This document shows positions 1 through 5,669 of a stretch of 7,323 nt of DNA, piece after piece. How positions within the stretch are numbered: position 1 is the first letter of the stretch; every line of letters begins with the position of its first letter. A program made the position numbers and the translations under genes. Source of the DNA: Moraxellaceae bacterium (lineage in GTDB: Bacteria > Pseudomonadota > Gammaproteobacteria > Pseudomonadales > UBA3067). The notes beneath the pieces are model-generated. The model saw only the letters and a program-made list of their open reading frames with translations. It was not told where the DNA came from and made no database searches. The DNA lies in the NCBI GenBank assembly GCA_002401525.1, contig NVTH01000224.1:1-7323 (forward strand), written 5' to 3'.

Positions 1-2
1 GC

Positions 3-425
3 CATGTATTCTTGGGCGCGGTGGTAGGACCTGGTGATTTAACAAAAGTGACCACTAAAGCGTTGTATGAAGAAACTGGCGTAGGCCCTAAAGACCTTAG
101 CTTCGTTCATGTACACGATGCATTCCCCATTGAAGAATTGATGTATTACGAATTAATGGGAATTTGTGAGGAAGGCGAAGGTGATCGCTTAGTGGCTGAA
201 GGAGCTACTTCCATTGGCGGAAGAATTCCATTTTCTACAGACGGTGGTTTGACTGCTCGCGGACATCCTGGTGGACCTACTGGTTTGGCGCAAGTTTGGG
301 ATGCAACCCAGCAGTTGCGTGGTGAAGCCGGAGATCGTCAGGTAGAAGGTGCTAATATTGGCATGATTCAAATGATGGGCGCAGGCTCAATCTGTATTAT
401 GCACATGTTGCAGCGTGAAGGCTGA
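3..425 (+). CDS. SCP-x/lipid-transfer-type thiolase, C-terminal part (partial)
   Basis: The reading frame is already open at the left edge and ends at TGA 423-425, so only about the last 140 residues are present. They match the thiolase C-terminal domain. An HDAF motif (bases about 114-125) stands where degradative thiolases carry NEAF, a hallmark of the SCP-x/SCP2-thiolase and lipid-transfer branch. It is followed by a Gly-rich GHPGGPTG loop carrying the expected active-site histidine, then a QLRGEAG segment. The final stretch, NIGMIQMMGAGS, lacks the C-x-G cysteine motif of classical thiolases, as is common in this branch. Known members cleave or act on 3-ketoacyl-CoA or sterol side-chain CoA thioesters in the cytoplasm. 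Which substrate applies cannot be read here, and the nucleophilic cysteine lies outside the window. The acyl-CoA ligase downstream on the same strand fits a CoA-dependent catabolic theme, but hairpins and a long gap separate the two. Confidence 0.9.
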   Translation, partial: HVFLGAVVGPGDLTKVTTKALYEETGVGPKDLSFVHVHDAFPIEELMYYELMGICEEGEGDRLVAEGATSIGGRIPFSTDGGLTARGHPGGPTGLAQVWDATQQLRGEAGDRQVEGANIGMIQMMGAGSICIMHMLQREG

Positions 426-454
426 TTAAGTACGGCTGTTCAATACGCAATAAA

Positions 455-481
455 TTTTCGTGGCTTAAAGCCTAGCGAAAA
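455..481 (+). terminator. Hairpin 30 bases after the thiolase stop, possible weak terminator
   Basis: Outer arms TTTTCG (455-460) and CGAAAA (476-481) and inner arms GGCT (462-465) and AGCC (469-472) pair around a three-base loop, with a small internal loop between the two stems. No long T-run follows on either strand, so termination is uncertain. Its place directly behind the thiolase favours a role in ending or protecting that transcript. Confidence 0.35.
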
Positions 482-492
482 ATCTTTGCGCT

Positions 493-531
493 TACCCCGA
501 GGTTTTGGTTTATAACTCAAGCCTCGGGGTA
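493..531. terminator. Strong GC-rich hairpin downstream of thiolase
   Basis: TACCCCGAGG (493-502) is perfectly complementary to CCTCGGGGTA (522-531). Three more pairs (one G-U, two A-U) extend the stem inwards, leaving a 13-base loop. No T-tract follows on the plus strand, so it is not a textbook intrinsic terminator. Together with the hairpin at 455-481 it probably marks the 3' end of the thiolase transcript, or it could be an mRNA-stabilising structure. Confidence 0.45.
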
Positions 532-584
532 TCAATTTAATCCAATGTTGTGTTGGAACAGGCACAAAAAAAATAATCGTGCTA

Positions 585-638
585 AGCGTTAGAAAATAAA
601 AAAGCGCTAGAAAACAAAAAAGCGATAAAATATAGAAA
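585..638. repeat. 18-bp AT-rich tandem repeat, about three copies
   Basis: Units start at 585, 603 and 621. The first two, beginning AGCGTTAGAAAA and AGCGCTAGAAAA, differ at 2 of 18 positions. The third, starting AGCGATAAAA, is more diverged. The unit length is a multiple of three, but I see no credible gene using it. It may have grown by slippage. Function unknown. Confidence 0.6.
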
Positions 639-830
639 ATCGGTGTCTGGAGCTTGAATCCATTGATTCGCCAAAATGTAGTTGCAACCTGGTGTTGCGA
701 CTCAGTAGATTCGCCCAATTTATTTCCCCTATTTTGTGACCTACAGATTGATGGTTTTAATTAGTGGTAATAACCGATGGGTATTAATGTTTGACTCCGC
801 CATGTGCCGCTAGATTATTGTCCGGCTCGG

Positions 831-861
831 AACATTAAATTGTGTGGGTTAATGTTATATT
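831..861 (+). promoter_or_regulatory. Candidate operator overlapping an extended -10 promoter element
   Basis: AACATTAA (831-838) and TTAATGTT (849-856) form a perfect 8-bp inverted repeat with a 10-base spacer. A third copy, TTAATGTT, lies upstream at 784-791. The right arm overlaps TGTTATATT (853-861), which resembles an extended -10 (TGnTATAAT). I see no good -35, which is tolerable for an extended -10. A regulator dimer on this repeat would block such a promoter. If real, transcription would start near 868, giving a leader of roughly 180 bases before the acyl-CoA synthetase. Regulator identity is unknown. Confidence 0.35.
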
Positions 862-903
862 TTATGTCTCAGAAAAATAAATAGTTAAGAACATGTTCAA
901 TAT

Positions 904-984
904 CGGGTGCTTGTATCAACGCAAGCAAACACCGAAAGCGTAATGAGGTTTCATGAGAACCCGGGCAAGTCATTGGTGTTGCCC
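904..984 (+). promoter_or_regulatory. Hairpin-rich leader upstream of the acyl-CoA synthetase
   Basis: Three successive stems can form. TGCTTG (908-913) pairs with CAAGCA (922-927), and the alternative outer pairing CGG (904-906) with CCG (932-934) also fits. GGTTT (947-951) pairs with GAACC (957-961), including a G-U pair. GGGCAA (963-968) pairs with TTGCCC (979-984). I compared it by eye with several riboswitch consensus patterns (c-di-GMP, glycine, SAH and others) and found no convincing match. It is either an unassigned structured leader or a chance cluster. Confidence 0.3.
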
Positions 985-1044
985 TGCAGGAAGTCGCTGC
1001 TTTTAGAGCTGTTCTTCGATCATTAAAATAACAAATCAATCATT

Positions 1045-1049
1045 AGGAG
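1045..1049 (+). promoter_or_regulatory. Ribosome binding site that decides the acyl-CoA synthetase start
   Basis: AGGAG at 1045-1049 directly abuts the first ATG (1050), which is too close for normal initiation. It sits six bases before the second in-frame ATG (1056). The second ATG is therefore the more likely start. Confidence 0.7.
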
Positions 1050-1055
1050 ATGGAT

Positions 1056-2627
1056 ATGTCATCGGTTGGATTTTGGAGCATAGCCCAAGAAAACCCGGAT
1101 AGAGTTGCGTTAGTGACTGTAGAGGAAGATAAAATAACCTTTGGAGAACTCTTTAAACGGGTGAATCAAGTGGCCAATGGCTTGCGTCAGTTGGGCCTAA
1201 AGGAAGGCGATTCTGTGGCGCTTTTATTAGCGAATGCCCCCGCCTATATTGAAGTGTTTTTAGCGACCCAACAAATTGGCCTTTACATGACGCCAATTAA
1301 TTATCATCTCACTGGGCCTGAAGTGGCCTATATCTTAGAGAATTGCGAAGCTAAGGTGTTTGTAGTGGGGGAAGATCATGCTGAAGCCGCGTTAAAAGCC
1401 GTGGATGAAGTAGGGTTTGATAAGAGTAATTGTTTCTCTGTCGGGGAAATCGAAGGGTTTAAACCTTATTCTAAACTTTATGAGAGTGCTTCAGATGAGT
1501 TGCCCACCGATAGAACTTCCGGGCAATTAATGCTTTATACCTCAGGCACGACTGGGCGACCTAAAGGTGTTCGTCGTCCTCTCGAAGGAGCCGACCCGGA
1601 TCAGTCTGCAATGTTGGCAACCTTGATGGGGGCGTTATTTGAACTTAAGCCGCATGAAGGCGTGCATTTGGTCACCGGGCCACTTTATCACGCTGCGCCG
1701 GGTGGATTTGCCAACGGTTCTCTGCACATGGGCCATACATTAGTATTAGTGAACAAATGGGATCCTGAAGATACACTGCGATTAATTGAAAAATACAAAG
1801 TGACCGTGAGTCATTGCGTGCCCACTATGTTTTATCGATTGCAGAATTTGCCCCAAGAAACCAAAGACAAGTACGATATTGCTTCTTTAGAATGCATTAT
1901 TCATGGTGCAGCTCCCATTGCAGTAGAGCGTAAAAAAGCCATGATTGATTGGTGGGGCCCAGTGTTGGTGGAATATTACGGTGCCACTGAGGGCGGCGGA
2001 GCGATTGCGACTTCAGAAAATTGGCTGAAGAAACCGGGTACTGTTGGTGTGCCTTGGCCCGGTTGTCAGCTCAATATTTTGGATGCAGATAAAAATAAAT
2101 TGCCCGCCAATGAGGTGGGAACGATTTATATGTCTTCTATGATCGGCGAGTTTGAATACTATAAAGACAAAGGTAAAACTGAAAAAAATCGCGCCCACGG
2201 CTTGTTCACGGTAGGTGATGTGGGTTATTTGGATGACGAAGGGTGGTTGTTTTTATGCGATCGCGACTCTGATTTGATTATTGCAGGGGGTGTCAATATT
2301 TATCCTGCGGAAATTGAAAAAACACTGATTCTGCATGAAAAAGTGGAAGATGTTGCAGTCTTCGGTGTGCCCAATGACGATTGGGGCGAATCAGTTCAGG
2401 CGGTGGTTCAGTTGAAGCTTGGTGTGCAGCCTTCTGAGGCGATAAAGGAAGAGCTTCTGGATTTCGCTAAAGAACGGTTGGCTAAATTCAAGCTGCCTCG
2501 TGGCATCGATTTTTCTGAATCACTGCCGCGTTTGGATACTGGAAAACTGTATAAACGTTATTTGCGCGATGAGTATGCGGAACGTGCTAAGCAGGAAAAA
2601 GAAAAGGCCGATTTGGCTGACGCATAA
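1056..2627 (+). CDS. AMP-dependent acyl-CoA synthetase (ANL superfamily)
   Basis: This gene encodes 523 residues from the ATG at 1056 (525 from the ATG at 1050), the usual length for a bacterial acyl-CoA ligase. ATP activates a carboxylic acid to an acyl-adenylate, which CoA then captures in the cytoplasm. Numbering from 1056, the ATP-binding loop YTSGTTGRPKG is at about 161-171 and the adenine-binding motif YYGATEGG at 307-314. The ribose-binding aspartate lies in GDVGYLDDEGW near 388, the hinge is in DRDSDLIIAGGVNIYPAEIE around 402-421, and the catalytic lysine (LDTGKLYKR) is near 497. All key motifs look intact. The C-terminus ends in a charged, Lys/Glu-rich tail. The upstream SCP-x-type thiolase suggests fatty-acid, sterol or steroid side-chain catabolism, but the exact substrate cannot be inferred. 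The gene appears monocistronic, with a candidate regulated promoter upstream and a strong terminator 11 bases after the stop. Confidence 0.95.
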   Translation: MSSVGFWSIAQENPDRVALVTVEEDKITFGELFKRVNQVANGLRQLGLKEGDSVALLLANAPAYIEVFLATQQIGLYMTPINYHLTGPEVAYILENCEAKVFVVGEDHAEAALKAVDEVGFDKSNCFSVGEIEGFKPYSKLYESASDELPTDRTSGQLMLYTSGTTGRPKGVRRPLEGADPDQSAMLATLMGALFELKPHEGVHLVTGPLYHAAPGGFANGSLHMGHTLVLVNKWDPEDTLRLIEKYKVTVSHCVPTMFYRLQNLPQETKDKYDIASLECIIHGAAPIAVERKKAMIDWWGPVLVEYYGATEGGGAIATSENWLKKPGTVGVPWPGCQLNILDADKNKLPANEVGTIYMSSMIGEFEYYKDKGKTEKNRAHGLFTVGDVGYLDDEGWLFLCDRDSDLIIAGGVNIYPAEIEKTLILHEKVEDVAVFGVPNDDWGESVQAVVQLKLGVQPSEAIKEELLDFAKERLAKFKLPRGIDFSESLPRLDTGKLYKRYLRDEYAERAKQEKEKADLADA

Positions 2628-2638
2628 AAAAGCATTTC

Positions 2639-2662
2639 AAAAAGCCCTTCGGGGCTTTTTTT
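2639..2662 (+). terminator. Intrinsic terminator of the acyl-CoA synthetase
   Basis: AAAAAGCCC (2639-2647) pairs with GGGCTTTTT (2652-2660) around a TTCG tetraloop, and the T-run reaches 2662. A wider pairing is also possible, since CGCATAAAAA (2621-2630, across the stop codon) is complementary to TTTTTATGCG (2658-2667). The A-tract on the left could give some activity in the reverse direction. Confidence 0.92.
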
Positions 2663-2718
2663 ATGCGTGATGCTTAGTTTGACGCCTAGTTTTTTGCAGT
2701 GCGCTGATGTTTCTAGAG

Positions 2719-2756
2719 TTATTCGTAGGGTTTTCTAAAACTACCAATCCGAATAA
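2719..2756. repeat. Imperfect 38-bp palindrome upstream of the Hsp20 gene
   Basis: TTATTCG (2719-2725) is perfectly complementary to CGAATAA (2750-2756). Within it TAG/CTA and TTTT/AAAA also pair around a two-base centre, with a GG bulge on one side and a six-base CCAATC bulge on the other. It is followed by an A-run rather than a T-run, so it is not a plus-strand terminator. It could be an operator or cruciform-forming site. No regulator is indicated. I see no clear sigma-70 or sigma-32 promoter between here and 2882. Confidence 0.4.
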
Positions 2757-2881
2757 AAAAATCTAATAAATAGCGATCATTTGAGTCGTCAGTTCTCCGT
2801 TAGGGGCTAGACTGAATTCACGGATTAAAAGTCCGCAAACTTTGCCTTTAAACCCCGCCCAAAAATTCATAGAGACGTGCA

Positions 2882-3682
2882 ATGAAAGTGTCTGATCGTG
2901 CTGCTGAAATCGTTGATTTAATAGTTAAAAAATATTGGCCTCAAGTATGGGTGCAACTCAAAAGAGCCGCACCTCGTCGATTGGCAAAAAAGATCGGTTA
3001 TACCGATGAACAATTTGATGAGTTTAAATCAACGGCAAAGAAAATATATGATCAGTTAATAGCGAGTGTATTTCACCCGATTGAAAATTGGCAGGATACC
3101 CGTAACTATTTAACTAGCCTACAACCTAAACGCGTTGCTACTAAAATGGGGTTGAAGGAAGCACAATATGAAAAAATTGTTGAAGTGATGGCTCATCCCC
3201 AAAAGCATCTGCCTGAGACTGCCACTAATATAATCAATTTTAGACCAAGAAATTGGCGCGCTAATGAAGGCGATGACAGAACAGATTTTGAATACTTTGT
3301 TCAGGGTGTCATTGAGCCAGTTAAACAGAAGGCAGTATCAATTCGACATTACAAGCTTCCCGTAGATGTGGTTAATTTTCCTGAAAAATATATTTTAACC
3401 GCAGACCTACCTGGATATTCGAAGGACGATATCGATATATCTGGAGAGGGGCATTTTATAACCATCGCTGTGCAAACTTCAGGCCTCGATGACGCTGCAA
3501 ACGAAGACAGTGGCGAGTATATTATGCATGAAAGAAAACACGGCACTTATACTCGAATCATTGAATTGCCAAGACCCATTGATCTCAATTCATTAAAGGG
3601 TGCTTATGTGGATGGCGTCATTAGGATTGAAGTGGTGAAGCAGCAGGTAGAAAGCCATGAAACTGTGCATATCTCTCTTTAA
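2882..3682 (+). CDS. Hsp20/alpha-crystallin protein with long duplicated N-terminal extension
   Basis: The product has 266 residues; bacterial small heat-shock proteins usually have about 140-170. Residues about 158-255 form the alpha-crystallin domain: it opens with LPVDVVNFPEKYILTADLPG, continues through HERKHGTYTRIIELP (216-230), and has the conserved A-x-x-x-G-V-I pattern in AYVDGVIRIEV (241-251). The tail contains VHI (262-264), resembling the I-x-I motif that links oligomers, so an ATP-independent holdase role is likely. The N-terminal 150 residues are unlike ordinary small heat-shock proteins. They look helical, and two segments resemble each other 51 residues apart: PRRLAKKIGYTDEQFDEF (31-48) and PKRVATKMGLKEAQYEKI (82-99). 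I do not recognise this part. The ATG has only a weak purine-rich AGAG upstream (2871-2874). The gene converges on the minus-strand gene at 3714 and seems to be its own unit. Confidence 0.85.
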   Translation: MKVSDRAAEIVDLIVKKYWPQVWVQLKRAAPRRLAKKIGYTDEQFDEFKSTAKKIYDQLIASVFHPIENWQDTRNYLTSLQPKRVATKMGLKEAQYEKIVEVMAHPQKHLPETATNIINFRPRNWRANEGDDRTDFEYFVQGVIEPVKQKAVSIRHYKLPVDVVNFPEKYILTADLPGYSKDDIDISGEGHFITIAVQTSGLDDAANEDSGEYIMHERKHGTYTRIIELPRPIDLNSLKGAYVDGVIRIEVVKQQVESHETVHISL

Positions 3683-3699
3683 AGCTTTAAAGCTTTAAA
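3678..3699. repeat. Perfect 22-bp palindrome between convergent genes
   Basis: Overlapping copies of the 8-base unit TTTAAAGC make a sequence identical to its own reverse complement. It contains the Hsp20 stop codon (3680-3682) and most of the 31-base gap to the end of the minus-strand gene. It could fold on transcripts from either side, but the stem is AT-rich and no T-run follows, so it is a poor terminator. It may have arisen by slippage. Confidence 0.6.
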
Positions 3700-3713
3700 C
3701 GGTAAGTTTTGAA

Positions 3714-4217
3714 TTAATAAGATTGGGGTGAAGGGGGAGCTGGTTTAGACCCTGTCTTTGCCGCTTGTTCTATGCTTGGATCCTCTGAGTCAGTGATAAT
3801 ATCGTCGTCGTTTTCAGATCGTGAAAATTCGTCGCCTAGAGGGGATAAGTCCAAATCAAAATCGTCTTCTAGGGCTTCTATTTCGGGTGGCGGGGTGGCG
3901 GGGGCACTTTTAGTCTTGGCTTTCTTTCGTTTGGACGGCAATCTTGGCAATAATTTATAGCCTTTAATACTTTCGCCGTGAAACGTTGCAATGGCTTCTA
4001 ATTCTAAGGCTTGAGTTTCTTCTCGGGTTAAACCGTCCGCCCATTCCTCTATTAAGAAATTATCCTGCCCCATTTCGCGTATTTCTTCGTACAAGGGAAA
4101 ATCAAAACCTTGCTCGGCGGCCTCTATCAGATTCGCCCATTTACCTTCTGCAGTAGACGCAGTAGTGCCAACGTAGACCTTTTTCGTTTTTAAGTTGGTA
4201 ACGGTGTATACAAGCAA
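3714..4217 (-). CDS. GIY-YIG-like protein with basic linker and acidic tail
   Basis: The product has 167 residues and starts with TTG. An in-frame TGA (4223-4221) lies two codons upstream, and the GIY-like motif begins at residue 3, so the start can hardly be elsewhere. A purine-rich AAAGAG sits about seven bases ahead. Residues 3-90 look like a GIY-YIG fold: VYTV (3-6) and VYVG (14-17) replace GIY and YIG, PLYEEIREMGQDNF (41-54) matches the typical P-L-x-x-A-I-R-K-x-G-x-x-x-F helix, and a glutamate (E72 or E74) precedes GYKL (86-89). The arginine usually found after YIG is not evident (GKWANLIEAA, 25-34), so nuclease activity is doubtful. A basic patch (RLPSKRKKAKTK, 92-103) is followed by a proline-rich, then strongly acidic, probably disordered tail. 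The role is unknown; DNA binding or a degenerate nuclease is possible. It is convergent with the Hsp20 gene. Confidence 0.65.
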   Translation of the reverse strand: MLVYTVTNLKTKKVYVGTTASTAEGKWANLIEAAEQGFDFPLYEEIREMGQDNFLIEEWADGLTREETQALELEAIATFHGESIKGYKLLPRLPSKRKKAKTKSAPATPPPEIEALEDDFDLDLSPLGDEFSRSENDDDIITDSEDPSIEQAAKTGSKPAPPSPQSY

Positions 4218-4823
4218 TGTTCATCTCTTTGTTAATTAGTGAATACCGATCCCCAGAATTATTATTGGCTCTGTCTGTCGAGGGAGTAGATAGGCGAGTT
4301 TTCAGTAAAAGGATGAACTTGAGTGGATGCAACGTCATGAGGAGACAAGTTTGAATCGCGTTCACCGGAAATCGCGTGTTCCACCACTCATTGTAGACGA
4401 TAAATTCTAGGGCGTTGATGGATGGTTGCGAGATTGATTGAGTGTGGTATTTCTGACGTTACTAAATTAATACCAAATAGAGCCGTTAACTTTTTTATTT
4501 TACTGGAAAATTTTATTGCCGGATTCAAATCTTTTGATCGATTCCGGAAATTAAATTCGTTCCTGCTGGAGGCGGCTTAACGGTGGATATTAGAGCCGCT
4601 TTGCATTGCCTATTTCAACGTAATCGATCGCTAAAACACTTACTTACGTTAGACGTTTAAAAGTGCTAGGAAGTGGCAATGTGTGGTTGAGAAGGGGGGT
4701 AAGCTATGTAATGATTGGGCCTGGATAGAGTGCGTCATTCTGTTGATGTATGGTTATTTGTCGCATTTTCATAGCGGTCGTTCAATGGCTAGTAATGACT
4801 TATATAATTAAAGAGGAATTAAG
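4218..4823. other. 606-base gap without a recognised gene
   Basis: These bases separate the divergent GIY-YIG-like and nitroreductase genes and must hold both promoters. GCGGCT (4572-4577) and AGCCGC (4594-4599) form a modest inverted repeat. The 8-mer AATCGCGT occurs twice, 16 bases apart (4354 and 4370). A 27-codon frame at 4327-4410 has an AGGAG (4340-4344) well placed for an internal TTG at 4351, but nothing else supports it. I see no tRNA, mobile element or clear structured RNA. Confidence 0.6.
4803..4816 (+). promoter_or_regulatory. Possible -10 box and ribosome binding site of the nitroreductase gene
   Basis: TATAAT (4803-4808) is a perfect -10 match, but the only nearby -35 is the poor TTCAAT (4781-4786, 16-base spacer). 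AGAGG (4812-4816) lies seven bases before the GTG start at 4824 and supports that start. If the -10 is used, transcription would begin very close to or within the ribosome binding site, so the box may be coincidental and a promoter further upstream is possible. Confidence 0.35.
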
Positions 4824-5522
4824 GTGACGGAATTAAACAAGGCAGTAATCAGTGCGTCAGAGGCAATATTAGGTCGTAAATCTATTCGTGCATTTAAGGA
4901 CACAGCGGTTGATCGGGCGATTGTGGAGGATATCATCCTAAAATCTAGCCGGGCGCCTTCTGGGGGTAATTTACAGCCTTGGAAGGTTAAAGTGATATCA
5001 GGCCAGGTGCGGGATAAGCTGGTGAGTACCGTCGCTGAAAAAATGGCTTCTAATCCCGTTGGCGATGGCAGCGAATATAATGTTTACCCTCCAGAGCTTA
5101 AGGACCCTTATCGAACACGTCGCCGAGTGGTGGGGAATGACCTTTATTCTTTGATAGGCATCGCCAAAGAAGACCGAATGGCGAAATTTGAGCAAGTGAG
5201 TAAAAACTTCACTTTCTTTGGCGCGCCAGTGGGGTTGATTTTTTCAATTGATCGACAAATGGAGCAAGGACAGTTTGCTGATTTAGGTATGTTCATGCAA
5301 AACATCATGGTTTTGGCTAGAGAAGCTGGATTACATACCTGTGCACAGGAAGCATGGGCAATTTGGCATCAAACCATTCGTGATGTAGTGGGCATCCCTC
5401 AGGATGAATTGGTTTTTTGCGGCATGTGCTTAGGCTATGCGGATGAGGAGGCGGTTATCAATGAACTCGTTTCTGAACGGGCACCTTTTGAGGAGTTTGT
5501 TGAATTTTTGGGTTTTGAATAA
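4824..5522 (+). CDS. Nitroreductase-family FMN oxidoreductase
   Basis: The product has 232 residues with a GTG start, supported by AGAGG seven bases upstream and by the family signature beginning at residue 18. RKSIRAF (18-24) contributes to FMN phosphate binding, and SSRAPSGGNLQPWKV (41-55) is the classic second nitroreductase motif. FFGAPVGLIFSID (131-143), the helix DLGMFMQNIMVLAREAGL (153-170) and CGMCLGYAD (199-207) complete the fold. Such proteins are cytoplasmic, usually dimeric flavoenzymes that reduce nitroaromatics, quinones or other electron-poor substrates with NAD(P)H. The physiological substrate cannot be deduced. The gene is flanked by non-coding DNA on both sides and is likely a single unit. 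A weak imperfect stem lies behind it (ATTGC/GCAAT and TGAC/GTCA, 5538-5580) without a T-run. Confidence 0.9.
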   Translation: MTELNKAVISASEAILGRKSIRAFKDTAVDRAIVEDIILKSSRAPSGGNLQPWKVKVISGQVRDKLVSTVAEKMASNPVGDGSEYNVYPPELKDPYRTRRRVVGNDLYSLIGIAKEDRMAKFEQVSKNFTFFGAPVGLIFSIDRQMEQGQFADLGMFMQNIMVLAREAGLHTCAQEAWAIWHQTIRDVVGIPQDELVFCGMCLGYADEEAVINELVSERAPFEEFVEFLGFE

Positions 5523-5669
5523 TTGGGTTAATGGGCCATTGCTAATGACTATGACCTTGGTTTTAATAAGTCAATGCAATAACACTGTGGCGAGCATACA
5601 AAGTGAGTAGAATATGGCGCTAAAGCATGTTTCATATCTTTCACCAAGCAAGTGATGTACGGAAATTCC

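Larger units (their letters stand above)
426..1049. other. Non-coding gap between thiolase and acyl-CoA synthetase
   Basis: No convincing gene lies in these 624 bases. The left part holds two hairpins (455-481 and 493-531) and an AT-rich tandem repeat (585-638). The right part holds a candidate operator/promoter (831-861), a 10-bp palindrome GAACATGTTC (889-898), and several hairpins before the start of the acyl-CoA synthetase. A minus-strand open frame at 440-718 is probably chance: it begins with TTG without a ribosome binding site, its hydrophobic stretch is simply the translated tandem repeat, and it runs through both hairpins. Confidence 0.7.

Noticed and set aside
440..718. Minus-strand open frame of 92 codons with a hydrophobic stretch
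   Set aside because: It has a TTG start without a ribosome binding site, its hydrophobic part is the translated 18-bp tandem repeat, and it runs through two hairpins in an intergenic gap.
889..898. GAACATGTTC as a LexA or PsrA-type operator
   Set aside because: It is a perfect 10-bp palindrome but does not match the LexA consensus, and the PsrA resemblance is too loose to name a regulator.
904..984. Assignment of the leader to a known riboswitch class such as c-di-GMP-I
   Set aside because: Fragments such as CAAAC and CGAAAG recall that class, but the required second stem and receptor sequences are missing or out of order.
4141..4365. Minus-strand open frame of 74 codons overlapping the start of the GIY-YIG-like gene
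   Set aside because: No recognisable domain, no clear ribosome binding site at its start, and its 3' part overlaps the GIY-YIG-like domain out of frame. It does not look like a frameshifted upstream half of that gene.
4327..4410. 27-codon plus-strand micro-ORF with AGGAG before an internal TTG
   Set aside because: A single Shine-Dalgarno match in a long gap is easily chance. No hydrophobic, toxin-like or leader-peptide pattern and no adjacent gene to regulate.
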